64,000 nt of DNA from Thermomicrobiaceae bacterium (GCA_014874455.1 JADBJL010000091.1:1-64000); one strand, 5' to 3'. Positions 53,620 through 62,912 are shown, numbered from the stretch's first letter. The notes: generated by a model from the sequence alone, not told the origin. Translations and numbers: made by a program.

Positions 53620-54716
53620 ATGAGCGTATCCGAGTGCGCCCGAGACTAGGCATCCGCGGAGATCGAACGGCTGTGCCGCCAGGGGCACGACGTCGAGACG
53701 CTGTGCCGGGAGACGGTCAGATGCGTGAGGCGTATCGTCCCGTTCGAGGCCTACGCCATAGGCACGATGGGTCCTTTGACCAGCCTCCCAACGAGCATAG
53801 CCCACAGTGAGGAGCTGGCCAACGAGGAGGAGACACGCTTCTTCTGGGAGCACATCTATTTCGAGGACGACGTGAACGAATACGGCTGGATGGCACGCAA
53901 GAGAATCGCGGTCGTGCGACTCTCTGATGGCACTCGAGGAAGCCTCGAGCATGCTCTCAGGCATCGGGAGTTCAACAAGCTGAAGGGATTCGGCTATGAG
54001 CTTCGCGCCGTCTTGACGGCCGGGGCCTCCCCTGAAGCGGATTGTGCCTGATTCGGGAGGCGGGCAGCCCGGACTTCAGCGAACTCGAGGTCGAGTTCGT
54101 CAAGCGGATCTCGCCGCACCTCGGCGCTGGCCTGCGCGCGGCGGCGCTGAGACCCCGAAGCCAACTCGAACCCGTGGGCGATGAAACTGCAGGCGTGCTC
54201 ATCCTCGACCGCTGCGATCGCATCGTGTACCGCAACACGGCAGCGGATCGCCTCTTGCAGAAACTCGGAGGAACTGCGACTGGAGCGAACTACCTTCCAT
54301 TTGTCGTCTGGGCGGCGGTAGGCGCGCTGCGACGAGCGGTTGCGAATGCCCCGGATATCTCCAGCGCGACAAACCTCTACGTCCGCGGGCGTTCAGGAAC
54401 GTGGTTCACGCTGCAGGCATCTCCGGCCGAGTCGCGGCCGGGCGGAGCATCCGGGACGATGGTGGTCATTATCCCCGCCGGGCCGAGAGCACTGGCGGGG
54501 TTGCACGAGGCTGCCTATAGCTTGACCGGCAGGGAAAGGGAAGTCGTCAACTTCGTCGCGCGCGGCTACTCGACACGCCAGATCTCCGCTGCCCAATTCA
54601 TCTCCAAGTCAACCGTTCAGAACCACTTCTCGCCCATTTTCGAGAAGGTCGGGATCAGGAGCCGACGAGAGCTGGTCAAACGCCTCTTCCTCGACAGCAT
54701 GATGCTGCATGGGTAG
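53620..54716 (+). pseudogene. LuxR-type transcription regulator, broken by TAG and frame change
   Basis: The N-terminal part (frame of ATG 53620) reads ERLCRQGHDVETLCRETV and RRIVPFEAYAIGTMGP but has TAG at 53647-53649 and ends at TGA 54049-54051. The C-terminal part is in another frame from about 54036 and reads LCLIREAGSPDFSELE, a sensor region, and the LuxR HTH (LTGREREVVNFVARGYSTRQI) to the TAG at 54714. Between them the second frame also shows a TGA at 54033. The join at about 54030-54042 requires an insertion of two bases or loss of one. The intact homolog would be a regulator with a sensor domain, and it stands divergent from another broken gene, a probable former target. Confidence 0.75.
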
Positions 54717-54906
54717 AGCGGCGCTCGGCCGGCCGCTCACCCATCTGGGTGCGGAACTAGCCAGGCGCCGCGCCGCTGGGGGCGAAGGGTGACATTGAGA
54801 ACCGTTCGCCTGAGTTTGCCGGTGGAGCAGGCATATCCTTCTACGGCAGCTCGGCGTGAACGGGTAAGGAGTGGCGCGCAAACCGCTGCGCAGGTGCTGC
54901 TCGGGC
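54717..54906. other. intergenic spacer
   Basis: This spacer lies between the broken regulator and pntB, which converge. No clear hairpin or gene. Confidence 0.4.
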
Positions 54907-56310
54907 CTAGGCCGCCTTGACCGCCTCGATCAGCTTGATCAGCGACTCCTTGGCATCGCCGAACAGCATGCGGGTCTGCGGCATGTGGAACAGCTCGTTC
55001 TCGATACCGGCGAAGCCAGGCCGCATGCTGCGCTTGAGCACGATCACGTTGCGCGCCTGGTCGACATTCAGGATCGGCATGCCGTAGATCGGGCTGGAGG
55101 GATCGGTGCGCGCCGCCGGGTTGACCACGTCGTTCGCGCCGACGACCAGCGCCACGTCGGCCCGCTGGAACTCGTCGTTGATCTGCTCCATCTCGTAGAG
55201 CTGGTCGTACGGCACGTTGGCCTCGGCCAGCAGCACGTTCATGTGCCCGGGCATGCGACCGGCCACCGGATGGATCGCGAACTTCACCTCGACTCCGCGC
55301 TTCTCCAGCTCGACGGCCAGCTCGCGCAACTGGTGCTGGGCTTGCGCGACCGCCAGCCCGTACCCAGGCACGATGATCACCTCGTTGGCATAGGCCATCA
55401 GCACAGCCGCGTCTTCGGGCGTGATTTCCCGGATCGGCTTAGCTTCAGCGACCGCCGCGGCGCGGCCCGACACGCGGAACGCGCCGAACATCACGTTGGC
55501 GAGCGAGCGGTTCATGGCCCGGCTCATCAGGACAGTGAGCAGGGAACCAGAGGCACCCACCAGCGCGCCGGCCACGATCAGGATCTGGTTGTCCAGCACG
55601 AACCCGGTGGCAGCCGCAGCGAGCCCCGTCATCGAGTTCAGCACCGCGATCACCACCGGCATGTCGGCGCCGCCGACCGGCAGCACCAGCAGGACGCCGA
55701 ACAGCAGGGCGAGCGCGAACAACAGCCAGACGACCGCCACCCCGCCGGCCAGCCCCAGCAGCCAGACCCAGAGCGCGACGATGCCGAGGAAGGCGGCCAC
55801 GTTCACCGGCAACTGGAGCGGGAACCGCACCGGGCGCCCGGTCATGAGCTCCTGCAGCTTGGCGAAAGCGATCAGGCTCCCGGTGAGCGCGATCGAGCCG
55901 ATCGTCGTGCCGAAGGCGACCGACACTGCTTCGCCGCTGCTGACGGCCCCCGAGGCGGCGAAGCGCTGGAACTCTGCCACCGAGACGACCGCCGCGGTGC
56001 CGCCACCCATGCCGTTGAACAGCGCGACCATCTGCGGCATGGCGGTCATCGGCACCACTCGTGCCAGGTAGACGCTGGCCACGGTGCCGACGCCGATCCC
56101 GAAGACCATCACTGCGACGTTGGCCGCGCTCCAGGTGATGTGCCGATCCAGCAGTGTAACCACGACGGCCAAGAGCAGCGCGGCCGCGGAGATCTGGTTC
56201 CCCGAACGGGCCGTCCGTGGCGCGCTCATCCGCTTCAGGCCGAAGACCAGCGCGACCGCGGACACGAGGTAGGCAAGGTCGATCAGGGCGTCTCGATAGT
56301 TCTCGATCAC
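54907..56310 (-). CDS. pntB: NAD(P) transhydrogenase subunit beta
   Basis: A membrane subunit with about nine spans in the first 250 residues and the NADP(H)-binding domain III at the C-terminus (VPGYGLAVAQAQHQLRELA, GRMPGHMNVLLAEANVPYD, ALVVGANDVVNPAART). Transhydrogenase couples proton flow to hydride transfer from NADH to NADP+, giving NADPH. It is the third gene after pntAA and pntAB in the minus direction, overlapping pntAB by 4 bases. 467 residues fits the family. Confidence 0.95.
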   Translation of the reverse strand: MIENYRDALIDLAYLVSAVALVFGLKRMSAPRTARSGNQISAAALLLAVVVTLLDRHITWSAANVAVMVFGIGVGTVASVYLARVVPMTAMPQMVALFNGMGGGTAAVVSVAEFQRFAASGAVSSGEAVSVAFGTTIGSIALTGSLIAFAKLQELMTGRPVRFPLQLPVNVAAFLGIVALWVWLLGLAGGVAVVWLLFALALLFGVLLVLPVGGADMPVVIAVLNSMTGLAAAATGFVLDNQILIVAGALVGASGSLLTVLMSRAMNRSLANVMFGAFRVSGRAAAVAEAKPIREITPEDAAVLMAYANEVIIVPGYGLAVAQAQHQLRELAVELEKRGVEVKFAIHPVAGRMPGHMNVLLAEANVPYDQLYEMEQINDEFQRADVALVVGANDVVNPAARTDPSSPIYGMPILNVDQARNVIVLKRSMRPGFAGIENELFHMPQTRMLFGDAKESLIKLIEAVKAA

Positions 56311-56675
56311 GGCTTCCTCACCGGCTCCTTCTCACGCACTGCCTGCACAGCCGCGCCGGCCGGTACCGGCCGCGCCTCCTCCGGCTTCTCCGCCACCCTC
56401 GGCTTGAACATCTCGAGCATGCGGTCGGTCACCACCAGCCCGCCGAACAGGTTGGCCGCTCCGAGCGCGCAGCCGAGGAACCCCAGCAGGTAGAGCAGCG
56501 GGCTGTCAGCGCTCCCGGCAACCAGGATGCCGCCCAAGAGCACGATGCCGTGGATGGCGTTGGTGCCCGACATCAGCGGAGTGTGCAGCAACGAGGGAAC
56601 CCGCGAGATCACCTCGAACCCGAGAAAGATCGTGAGAATGAGCACGTAGAGGCCGAGCAGCAATTCCTGGTTCAC
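56307..56675 (-). CDS. pntAB: NAD(P) transhydrogenase subunit alpha part 2
   Basis: A 122-residue membrane protein with about four spans (LLLGLYVLILTIFLGFEVIS, SGTNAIHGIVLLGGILVA, LLYLLGFLGCALGAANLFGG), which is domain II-alpha split off from PntA, as in the three-subunit bacterial form. It overlaps pntB and pntAA by 4 bases each, so the complex is made in step. Confidence 0.94.
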   Translation of the reverse strand: MNQELLLGLYVLILTIFLGFEVISRVPSLLHTPLMSGTNAIHGIVLLGGILVAGSADSPLLYLLGFLGCALGAANLFGGLVVTDRMLEMFKPRVAEKPEEARPVPAGAAVQAVREKEPVRKP

Positions 56676-57838
56676 CGCACCTCCTCCTTCAATCGGGCCA
56701 GCGTCGGCTCGTGCAGGATCTCGCCATCTCTCGCCAGCACCACGCCGCGCGTGATCTCGTCCTCGAAGTCGAAGACCAGCTCTCCCCGTGGCGCCAGGTG
56801 TTCGATCAGCGCGGTCACGTTGCGGGCATACATCTGGCTGGCCGTGTATGCCATCTCGCTCGGCAGGTTCAGCGGCCCCATGATCGTCACGCCATAGCGG
56901 ACGACCGTCTCACCAGGCTGCGTCAGCTCGCAGTTGCCACCCATCTCGGCCGCCAGGTCGACGATGACCGATCGCGGTCGCATCGCCCGCACGGTCTCTT
57001 CGCGGATCAGCAGCGGCGCGCGCCGGCCAGGCACCAGCGCGGTCGTGATCACGACGTCCGCCTCGACGCAGTGGTTGTGGATCAGCTCCTGCTCCAGCCG
57101 CAGGTGCTCTTCGGCCAGCTCGGTGGCGTAGCCGCCAACTTCCTCCGTCCTGATCTCGATCTCCAGGAACTTGGCGCCAAGGCTCTCCACTTGCTCCTTC
57201 ACCACCGGGCGGGTGTCGAACGCTTCGACGATGGCGCCGAGCCGGCGCGCCGTCGCGATCGCCTGGAGCCCGGCCACGCCAGCGCCGAGGATCAGCACCT
57301 TCGCTGGCCGGATGGTGCCAGCGGCCGTCATCATCAGCGGGAAGAACTTGGGCAACTCGTTGGCCGCCAGCAACACCGCTTTGTAGCCGGCGACCGTGCT
57401 CATCGAGGAGAGCGCGTCCATCGGTTGCGCCCGCGTGATGCGCGGAATGGTGTCCATGCTGATCGCCGTGACCTTGCGTTCCGCTAACGCGGCTATCAGC
57501 TCCGGGCGAACCAGCGGCTGGAGGAAGGCGATGAGCGCTGCACCGGGCTGCAACAGGTCGACCTCATGCTGGGTGGGACGCTGGACTTTCACCACCAGCG
57601 AGGCCCGGCCGTAGACGGCGGCGGCATCCGAGACGAGTTGCGCGCCCGCCGCTTCGTATTCCTCGTCGGTGAAGCCGGCGGCCAGCCCGGCCTCCCGCTC
57701 GACCAGCACCGCGAACCCGCGCCCCACGAGCTTGCGGACGACCTCGGGCGTCAGCGCGACGCGCCGCTCGCCCGGTATCGTCTCGCGGGGCACCCCGATC
57801 GTCAGTAAGGGCGTCGAGGCTGAACCAGATGACTGCAC
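56672..57838 (-). CDS. pntAA: NAD(P) transhydrogenase subunit alpha part 1
   Basis: The soluble NAD(H)-binding domain I of the split transhydrogenase, 388 residues. It resembles alanine dehydrogenase, with GVPRETIPGERRVALTPE at the start and the Rossmann loop LILGAGVAGLQAIATARRLG. I start at GTG 57838, 8 bases after GGAGGAG; an upstream ATG would extend it without support. Confidence 0.93.
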   Translation of the reverse strand: MQSSGSASTPLLTIGVPRETIPGERRVALTPEVVRKLVGRGFAVLVEREAGLAAGFTDEEYEAAGAQLVSDAAAVYGRASLVVKVQRPTQHEVDLLQPGAALIAFLQPLVRPELIAALAERKVTAISMDTIPRITRAQPMDALSSMSTVAGYKAVLLAANELPKFFPLMMTAAGTIRPAKVLILGAGVAGLQAIATARRLGAIVEAFDTRPVVKEQVESLGAKFLEIEIRTEEVGGYATELAEEHLRLEQELIHNHCVEADVVITTALVPGRRAPLLIREETVRAMRPRSVIVDLAAEMGGNCELTQPGETVVRYGVTIMGPLNLPSEMAYTASQMYARNVTALIEHLAPRGELVFDFEDEITRGVVLARDGEILHEPTLARLKEEVR

Positions 57839-58155
57839 GATGGCCGCTCCTCCGCCTTGTGCCCACACAGCGGCCGGGTAGCTCGTTCACCCGAGCGCCC
57901 GGCCGGCCGCAACTCTGCTACCCACCTGACCGTGGCACGCCACCCGATCCGCATCGCAGGTTCTGCCGGCACACCTCTCAGCGGTGTATCGTACCAAATC
58001 GTGAGCGCGTTCACACTCGGTTCCCTCGTTGCATCCCTGTGCTCTTCCCTCTCTACACTCGCGGAGACGACCTGATGACGTGGTCGCAGCCGAGCCGCTA
58101 CGATCCACTGGGGGTACGGGCTCGGAGTGAGCCGAGGGGGTGGAGCGCGAACCGG
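57839..58155. other. divergent intergenic region
   Basis: This gap of about 317 bases lies between pntAA and the CopD-like gene. It includes a possible alternative start of the latter at ATG 58075. I see no clear promoter or other gene. Confidence 0.4.
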
Positions 58156-58659
58156 ATGGACTGGCTGTGGGCAGCGATCCGCTGGGTTCACCTGCTGGCC
58201 GCGATGACCTGGATCGGCGGCCAGCTCTTCCTGGTACTGGTGCTGCTGCCGGTGCTGCGACGCACTCTCCCTTCAGCTCAGCGTACTCTCCTCGTGGCCC
58301 AGCTCGGAGGCCGCTTCGCGGTCGTGGGCTGGATCGCGCTGGCGCTGCTGGTCGTGACCGGCTTCCTCAACGGGGAGCGGCGCGGCGTCGCCTGGGAGTC
58401 GTTGCCTGCCGCACAGTCGACCTATGGGCAGGTCTTGTTCGCCAAGCTGTGCCTCGTGGCCGTGGTCATCGCGCTGACGTTTCTCCACAGTCAGATCTTC
58501 GGCCCCCGCCTGACCCGCCTGGCGACCCAGGCGGCCGACAACGACCCACAGGCCGAGGCATACCGTCGCCGCCTCGCGCGGCTCTCGGCGATCGTCTCTG
58601 TCATCAACCTGCTCCTGAACCTGGTCATCGTCTATCTCGCAGCGCGACTCGTATCCTGA
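58156..58659 (+). CDS. CopD family membrane protein
   Basis: The 167-residue protein has four predicted spans and the CopD-like features WVHLLAAMTWIGGQLFLVLVLLPVLRRT split over spans, the HS motif in LTFLHSQIFGPRL, and GRFAVVGWIALALLVVTG. Such proteins relate to copper import or are called copper resistance D domain proteins, and the His residues may bind copper or heme. ATG 58156 behind GGTGGAG is preferred; an ATG at 58075 adds a 27-residue tail. It could serve the copper sites of the oxidase nearby, which is only a guess. Confidence 0.75.
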   Translation: MDWLWAAIRWVHLLAAMTWIGGQLFLVLVLLPVLRRTLPSAQRTLLVAQLGGRFAVVGWIALALLVVTGFLNGERRGVAWESLPAAQSTYGQVLFAKLCLVAVVIALTFLHSQIFGPRLTRLATQAADNDPQAEAYRRRLARLSAIVSVINLLLNLVIVYLAARLVS

Positions 58660-58732
58660 GGGCACGGAATGACAGGTCGCCGAGGCAGGGGTGACCCCGG
58701 AGGAACCACGCGCCGGGACGGGGGAGAGAGCG

Positions 58733-58873
58733 ATGCGCCTCGACGCCCCCATCGAGAGCGAGTCGGGCGTGCAGGTCTGGGTGCGACAGGTACACCCCGC
58801 ACGCGTGCTGGGCACTCCGGTGCTGGAGAGCGGAGCCGCCGCTGGCAAGGCACAAGGATGCGGCGGGCGGCTA
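58733..58873 (+). other. doubtful short open frame
   Basis: ATG 58733 behind GGGGGAGAG opens a frame beginning MRLDAPIESESGVQVWVRQV. It runs on into the antisense of the MFS gene end, has no family I know, and the only support is the ribosome site. Confidence 0.2.
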
Positions 58874-60337
58874 GTCCGCCGCGCTGCCGCGGGCCGGGCT
58901 CACCGGCTGCCGGCGCGCCTGGCGGCGCAGGCGGGCAGTGTCGGGGATCAGGAAGACCAGCGGGATCATGAGCAGGATCAACAGTGAGCTGACCTGGAAG
59001 ATCACCGCGAGCCCTTCACCGGGGCTGCGGAAAGAGCTCAGCAGGAGGACGACCAGCGCCGTGCCGACCACGCCGCCGGTCGAGCGAAACATCCCGCGCA
59101 TCCCGACGATCCGTGCCACCGCCTCCGGCATCAACTCCAATGCCGCGTTGTTGGAGGCCGGCGCGCTGACGCCGGTACCGACGCCCGAGATCGCCACGAG
59201 CATCGCGAGCAGCACCGCGTCGCTCACCGGATACCCAATGATGGACACCTGGTGCCAGCCTTGAGCGGTCAGGAACAGGCTAGCGCTCACCAGCAGGACG
59301 CCAGCGATCATCGGGAGACGATACCCGAGCCTGATCAGGAAGAAGGAGCTCAGCATCGAGCACAGCGCCATGGCGAGCGCCCGCGGGGTGAGGAGGAAGC
59401 CGACCGCCGTCTCGCCGAGACCATAGGCATCGATGGCGTAGAGCGGCACGAAGGTGAAAAAGCCGAAGACCAGCGCCCCGTGGAGGAAGTTGTACAGGTT
59501 GACCGCCGCGAAGGCACGCCCACGGAGCAGGCGCAGATCGATCATCGGGTCGGCGACGTGGCTCTCGTGAAAGACGAACGCGACCAGAGCGACGAAACCG
59601 AGCAGCCACCAGAGCATCACGTGCCAGGTGAACGCCTGGCGGTCACCCAGCACCGTCATGCCGCTCAGAATGCCGAGCATACCGAGTGCGAAGAGGCTGG
59701 CACCAGCAACGTCGACTCGTCGCTCTCGCCCTCGCCGCGCGCCACCCGGAATCAACGCGAGTCCTCCCAGCAGCAAGACGATCCCGATCGGCACGTTGGC
59801 GAAGAAGACGGCGCGCCAGCCGAACTGCTCGACCAGCCACCCACCGGCCACCGATCCCACCAACCCGCCGATCGGGAACACGCTCGTGAACAGGCCGATC
59901 GCCGTCGGGCGCCAGCGCTCATCGAAGACATCGCTGACGATTCCTGCCGCCGACGGCATGAACGCGCCACCGCCGACCGCCTGGAGGATACGGAAGAGGA
60001 TGAGGAGATAGACGTTCGGGGCGAAACTGCAGAGCAGCGAGCTCACGCTGAAGAGCACCACGCAGGCCAGGAAAAGCCGTTTGCGCTCCAACTCGTCGCT
60101 GAGCTTGCCCGCAAGCGGCATCATGACCGTCTGCGTGAGCTGGTAGCCGGTCAGCACCCAGCCGACCCAGACGACACTGGCGTTCAACCCTTCGGTCATC
60201 GCCGGGAACGCCAGCGCGACCGCCGTCATCCCGATACTCGACATCAAGAGGGCCAGGCTAACCACGAGAAAGACCAGGATCGACCGCCATCCAGGCCGGC
60301 GACCGGTCCGCAGCGGCCCCGTGCCGGTCGACTGCAT
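58871..60337 (-). CDS. MFS drug/solute exporter (DHA2, EmrB/QacA type)
   Basis: A 488-residue proton antiporter with about 14 predicted spans. Motif A region reads GKLSDELERKRLFL after span 2, and the antiporter motif C appears as GGLVGSVAGGWLVEQFGWR in span 5. It probably exports drugs or metabolites. ATG 60337 follows GAGGGGG; an ATG at 60409 would add a cytosolic extension. No regulator is adjacent. Confidence 0.88.
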   Translation of the reverse strand: MQSTGTGPLRTGRRPGWRSILVFLVVSLALLMSSIGMTAVALAFPAMTEGLNASVVWVGWVLTGYQLTQTVMMPLAGKLSDELERKRLFLACVVLFSVSSLLCSFAPNVYLLILFRILQAVGGGAFMPSAAGIVSDVFDERWRPTAIGLFTSVFPIGGLVGSVAGGWLVEQFGWRAVFFANVPIGIVLLLGGLALIPGGARRGRERRVDVAGASLFALGMLGILSGMTVLGDRQAFTWHVMLWWLLGFVALVAFVFHESHVADPMIDLRLLRGRAFAAVNLYNFLHGALVFGFFTFVPLYAIDAYGLGETAVGFLLTPRALAMALCSMLSSFFLIRLGYRLPMIAGVLLVSASLFLTAQGWHQVSIIGYPVSDAVLLAMLVAISGVGTGVSAPASNNAALELMPEAVARIVGMRGMFRSTGGVVGTALVVLLLSSFRSPGEGLAVIFQVSSLLILLMIPLVFLIPDTARLRRQARRQPVSPARGSAAD

Positions 60338-60559
60338 GCCACCCCCTCGTCGAGCCCTCTCCCTGCCGCTCGTACACAGTACCTTAACGTGACCATGCTC
60401 GTGAGGCAATCAACTATGCGCAAAGACGTGCCGGGGCGAACTCCGCGTGCCGATCCGGCTTTCGCGGCATAGCCGCGGCCAGTTTCATGCGGAAAGCGTG
60501 GCTGGCTCATAGTGGCGATCCGAGTCAGCGAACGTGCTCGCAAAATTCACGAGACCTGC
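60338..60559. other. divergent intergenic region upstream of the oxidase
   Basis: About 220 bases upstream of the MFS gene start and of the oxidase promoter. No clear gene or hairpin; the MFS promoter should lie here but is not obvious. Confidence 0.4.
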
Positions 60560-60588
60560 TTGACACCGTGTACATTCGCCTCTAGTAT
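60560..60588 (+). promoter_or_regulatory. promoter of the ba3 oxidase operon
   Basis: A consensus TTGACA (60560-60565) and TAGTAT (60583-60588) have a 17-base spacer. Transcription would start near 60595, leaving a leader of about 33 bases with GGGAGGAGG just before the first start codon. Confidence 0.68.
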
Positions 60589-60627
60589 GTCCCTAGACCT
60601 CACGGATTATCGGGAGGAGGCAGGGGG

Positions 60628-60747
60628 ATGAACGCGACGCCTCCTGAAGAGGCTCCCAAGGGCGCGCTTCTGCTGATGCTCTTGTTCTTCATCGTGCTGG
60701 TCGGCGCCTGGCTCACCCTGTACGCCGAGCTGTGGATGCGGAGGTGA
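60628..60747 (+). CDS. cytochrome c oxidase subunit IIa (ba3 type)
   Basis: A 39-residue protein, a single membrane span (about 13-32, LLLMLLFFIVLVGAW) with a short N-terminal tail. It lies directly before subunit II, three bases apart (TGA-GCG-ATG), as the small subunit IIa does in Thermus ba3 oxidase. It would pack against subunits I and II to complete the complex. GGAGGAGGCAGGGGG precedes the ATG. The call rests on size, topology and position more than on residue identity. Confidence 0.8.
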   Translation: MNATPPEEAPKGALLLMLLFFIVLVGAWLTLYAELWMRR

Positions 60748-60750
60748 GCG

Positions 60751-61254
60751 ATGACGGCGCAACAGCCGCGAGAGGCCCACGAGCCGTATATCTTCGAGCT
60801 GGCGTGGATACTCCCGAGTATCGCGATTCCGACGGCCATGCTGGTCGCTGTCATCATCGCAGCGTTCGGGATGGGCATCCACCTGCCCGGCCTCGGCACC
60901 ACAGTCGATCCGGCCCGCCTGAGCGAGACACCGCCGTTCGACACTCCTGGCCTCACCCAGATCGGCCCGAATCGCTACCAGCTCACGATCATCGCGAGCG
61001 CCTGGCAGTTCCAGCCCAACGAGGTACGAGTACCGGTCGGCGCGCAGGTCGACATCGTTGCAACCAGCCGGGACGTGATCCATGGCTTCGAGATCCCCGG
61101 CACCGACGTGAACCTCATGCTCATCCCCGGCCGGGTCACCCGTACCACGATCACCTTCTCCAAGCAGGGGAACTATCAGTTCATGTGCCATGAGTACTGT
61201 GGTGTCGGGCACCACCTGATGTGGGGCCGCATCATCGTGGAGGGGACGCCATGA
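60751..61254 (+). CDS. cbaB: cytochrome c oxidase subunit II, ba3 type, CuA site
   Basis: The electron entry subunit, 167 residues, with one N-terminal span (about 20-42) and the cupredoxin domain. CuA ligands are H111, C146, C150, H154 and M157, in VIHGFEI and CHEYCGVGHHLMWG. The length matches the short, one-span subunit II of Thermus ba3 and not the two-span aa3 form. It takes electrons from cytochrome c or a small copper protein. It overlaps the subunit I gene by ATGA. Confidence 0.94.
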   Translation: MTAQQPREAHEPYIFELAWILPSIAIPTAMLVAVIIAAFGMGIHLPGLGTTVDPARLSETPPFDTPGLTQIGPNRYQLTIIASAWQFQPNEVRVPVGAQVDIVATSRDVIHGFEIPGTDVNLMLIPGRVTRTTITFSKQGNYQFMCHEYCGVGHHLMWGRIIVEGTP

Positions 61255-62912
61255 GCAGCCAGCCGACGCGCTCTGCTGCCGAGCTCAGTTCGGTGCACCG
61301 GCTGACCGGGGCCTACCTCGCCGTCGCGCTCGTCTCGCTCACTCTCGCCAACATCTCAGCGATCTACCAGGCCTTCGATACCGCGAACGTCGACCTGCAG
61401 GACAGGTTTCCGATCTTTCGCTCGTACTACCAGGGGCTCACCCTGCACGGCGTCGGCAACGCGTTGCTCTGGACGACCTTCTTCATCTGCGGGTTCCTCA
61501 GCTTCACCATGGTCTATGCGCTGCGCCGCCCGCTCGCCTCGATGCGGCTGGCCTGGTGGACCTTCTGGTTGATGCTGGTCGGCTGGGTGCTGACGGTGGG
61601 TGCGATCCTCCTCAACCAGGCGACCGTGCTCTATACCTTCTACGCGCCGATGCGGGCGAACCCAGCCTTCTACCTCGGCCTGGCCCTGGTTGTGATCGGC
61701 ACCTGGTTGACCCTGGTCAACTACGTGCTGACCTACCGGCGCTGGCGCGCCGAGCATCCAGGCGAGCGGACGCCGATCGCTGCCTTCGGCGCGCTGATGA
61801 CCTTCGTGATGTGGACGATCGCCAGCGTCGGCGTGGCCCTCGAGGTCGTCGTGCTGCTCCTGCCCTGGTCGCTCGGGATCGTCTCGACCGTTGATCCGTT
61901 GCTCGCCCGCTCGCTCTTCTGGTTCACCGGCCACCCGATCGTCTACTTCTGGCTGCTGCCTGCCGTCGTCTCCTGGTACGGCATGCTGCCGCGCCTGGCC
62001 GGCGGCCGGCTGTTCAGCGAGAACGTCGCTCGCATCGCCTTCATCGTGTTCCTGATCATGTCGCTCCCGGTCGGGCTGCACCACCAGTACACCGATCCAG
62101 GTGTGTCCGAGTGGATGAAGCTGGTGCACGCCTTCTTCACGTTCCTCGTCTTCTTCGCCAGCCTGTTGACCATGTTCAACGTGGGGGCCACCCTCGAGTT
62201 CGCCGGGCGGGCACGCGGCGCCCGCGGCTGGCTCGACTGGATCCCGCGCCTTCCCTGGGGAGAGCCAGCCTTCACCGCCCAGGCGCTGGCACTCATCCTC
62301 TTCATCTTCGGCGGGATCAGCGGGCTCTCCAACGCCTCCTACAACGTCAACCTGGTCGTGCACAACACGCGCTGGATCGTCGGGCACTTTCACCTCACCG
62401 TCGGTGCGGCCGTCACGCTGACGTTCTTCGGTATCACCTACTGGCTCGTCCCGTTCCTCAGCGGTCGGGCGCTCTGGAGCCCCCGGCTGGCGCTCGCTCA
62501 GGCCTGGATCTTCTTCGTGGGGGAGCTGATCTTCTCGGAGACGCTGCACCGGCTCGGCTTGATGGGAATGCCGCGCCGGACACAGATCGCCGCCGCCCAG
62601 TACGACCTCCCCGCCTGGCACTACTGGTTTAACTCGCCGATCGCGGCCATCGGGGGCACGTTAATGTTCATCGGCGGGGTTCTGTACCTGCTCAACATCG
62701 TGCTCACGCTCACGGTCTCGCGCCGACCGGCGCAGGTGGAAGTGCCTCTGGCCGAGTATGCTCCCGGTGAGATGCCTCGGGTACCGGTGCTGCTCGACCG
62801 CTGGCGGCCTTGGGTCACGGTCGCGATCGTGCTGACGCTCGTCGCCTGGCTCCCACCGTTGTTCACCATCCTGTCGATGCTCTCACCAGTGCGCGGCGTG
62901 CGCGTCTGGTGA
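61251..62912 (+). CDS. cbaA: cytochrome c oxidase subunit I, ba3 type
   Basis: The catalytic heme-copper subunit that reduces O2 to water and pumps protons. The 553-residue protein has about 13 spans. Likely ligands are H66 (heme b) in LTLHGVGN, H228 and the cross-linked Y232 in GHPIVYFWLLP, H277/H278 in GLHHQYTDPG for CuB, and H379/H381 in GHFHLTVG for hemes a3 and b. HPIVY, not HPEVY, marks type B oxidases that have only the K channel. Operon position behind IIa and II fits; no subunit III is present. ATG 61251 lies in the ATGA overlap. Confidence 0.94.
   Translation: MSSQPTRSAAELSSVHRLTGAYLAVALVSLTLANISAIYQAFDTANVDLQDRFPIFRSYYQGLTLHGVGNALLWTTFFICGFLSFTMVYALRRPLASMRLAWWTFWLMLVGWVLTVGAILLNQATVLYTFYAPMRANPAFYLGLALVVIGTWLTLVNYVLTYRRWRAEHPGERTPIAAFGALMTFVMWTIASVGVALEVVVLLLPWSLGIVSTVDPLLARSLFWFTGHPIVYFWLLPAVVSWYGMLPRLAGGRLFSENVARIAFIVFLIMSLPVGLHHQYTDPGVSEWMKLVHAFFTFLVFFASLLTMFNVGATLEFAGRARGARGWLDWIPRLPWGEPAFTAQALALILFIFGGISGLSNASYNVNLVVHNTRWIVGHFHLTVGAAVTLTFFGITYWLVPFLSGRALWSPRLALAQAWIFFVGELIFSETLHRLGLMGMPRRTQIAAAQYDLPAWHYWFNSPIAAIGGTLMFIGGVLYLLNIVLTLTVSRRPAQVEVPLAEYAPGEMPRVPVLLDRWRPWVTVAIVLTLVAWLPPLFTILSMLSPVRGVRVW

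Noticed and set aside
52462-54716. Genome-wide reassignment of TAG as an amino acid codon
   Set aside because: TAG terminates ordinary genes here, for example iscS at 12564-12566 and fabH at 22541-22543, so only local readthrough or decay is possible.
54871-56493. A 540-codon open frame on the plus strand opposite pntB
   Set aside because: It is an antisense frame of a well-conserved gene in high-GC DNA; its product is a His/Asp/Arg-rich string without family features.
61356-62621. A 421-codon minus-strand frame opposite the oxidase subunit I gene
   Set aside because: The plus strand holds all heme and copper ligands; the antisense product is low-complexity and charged.
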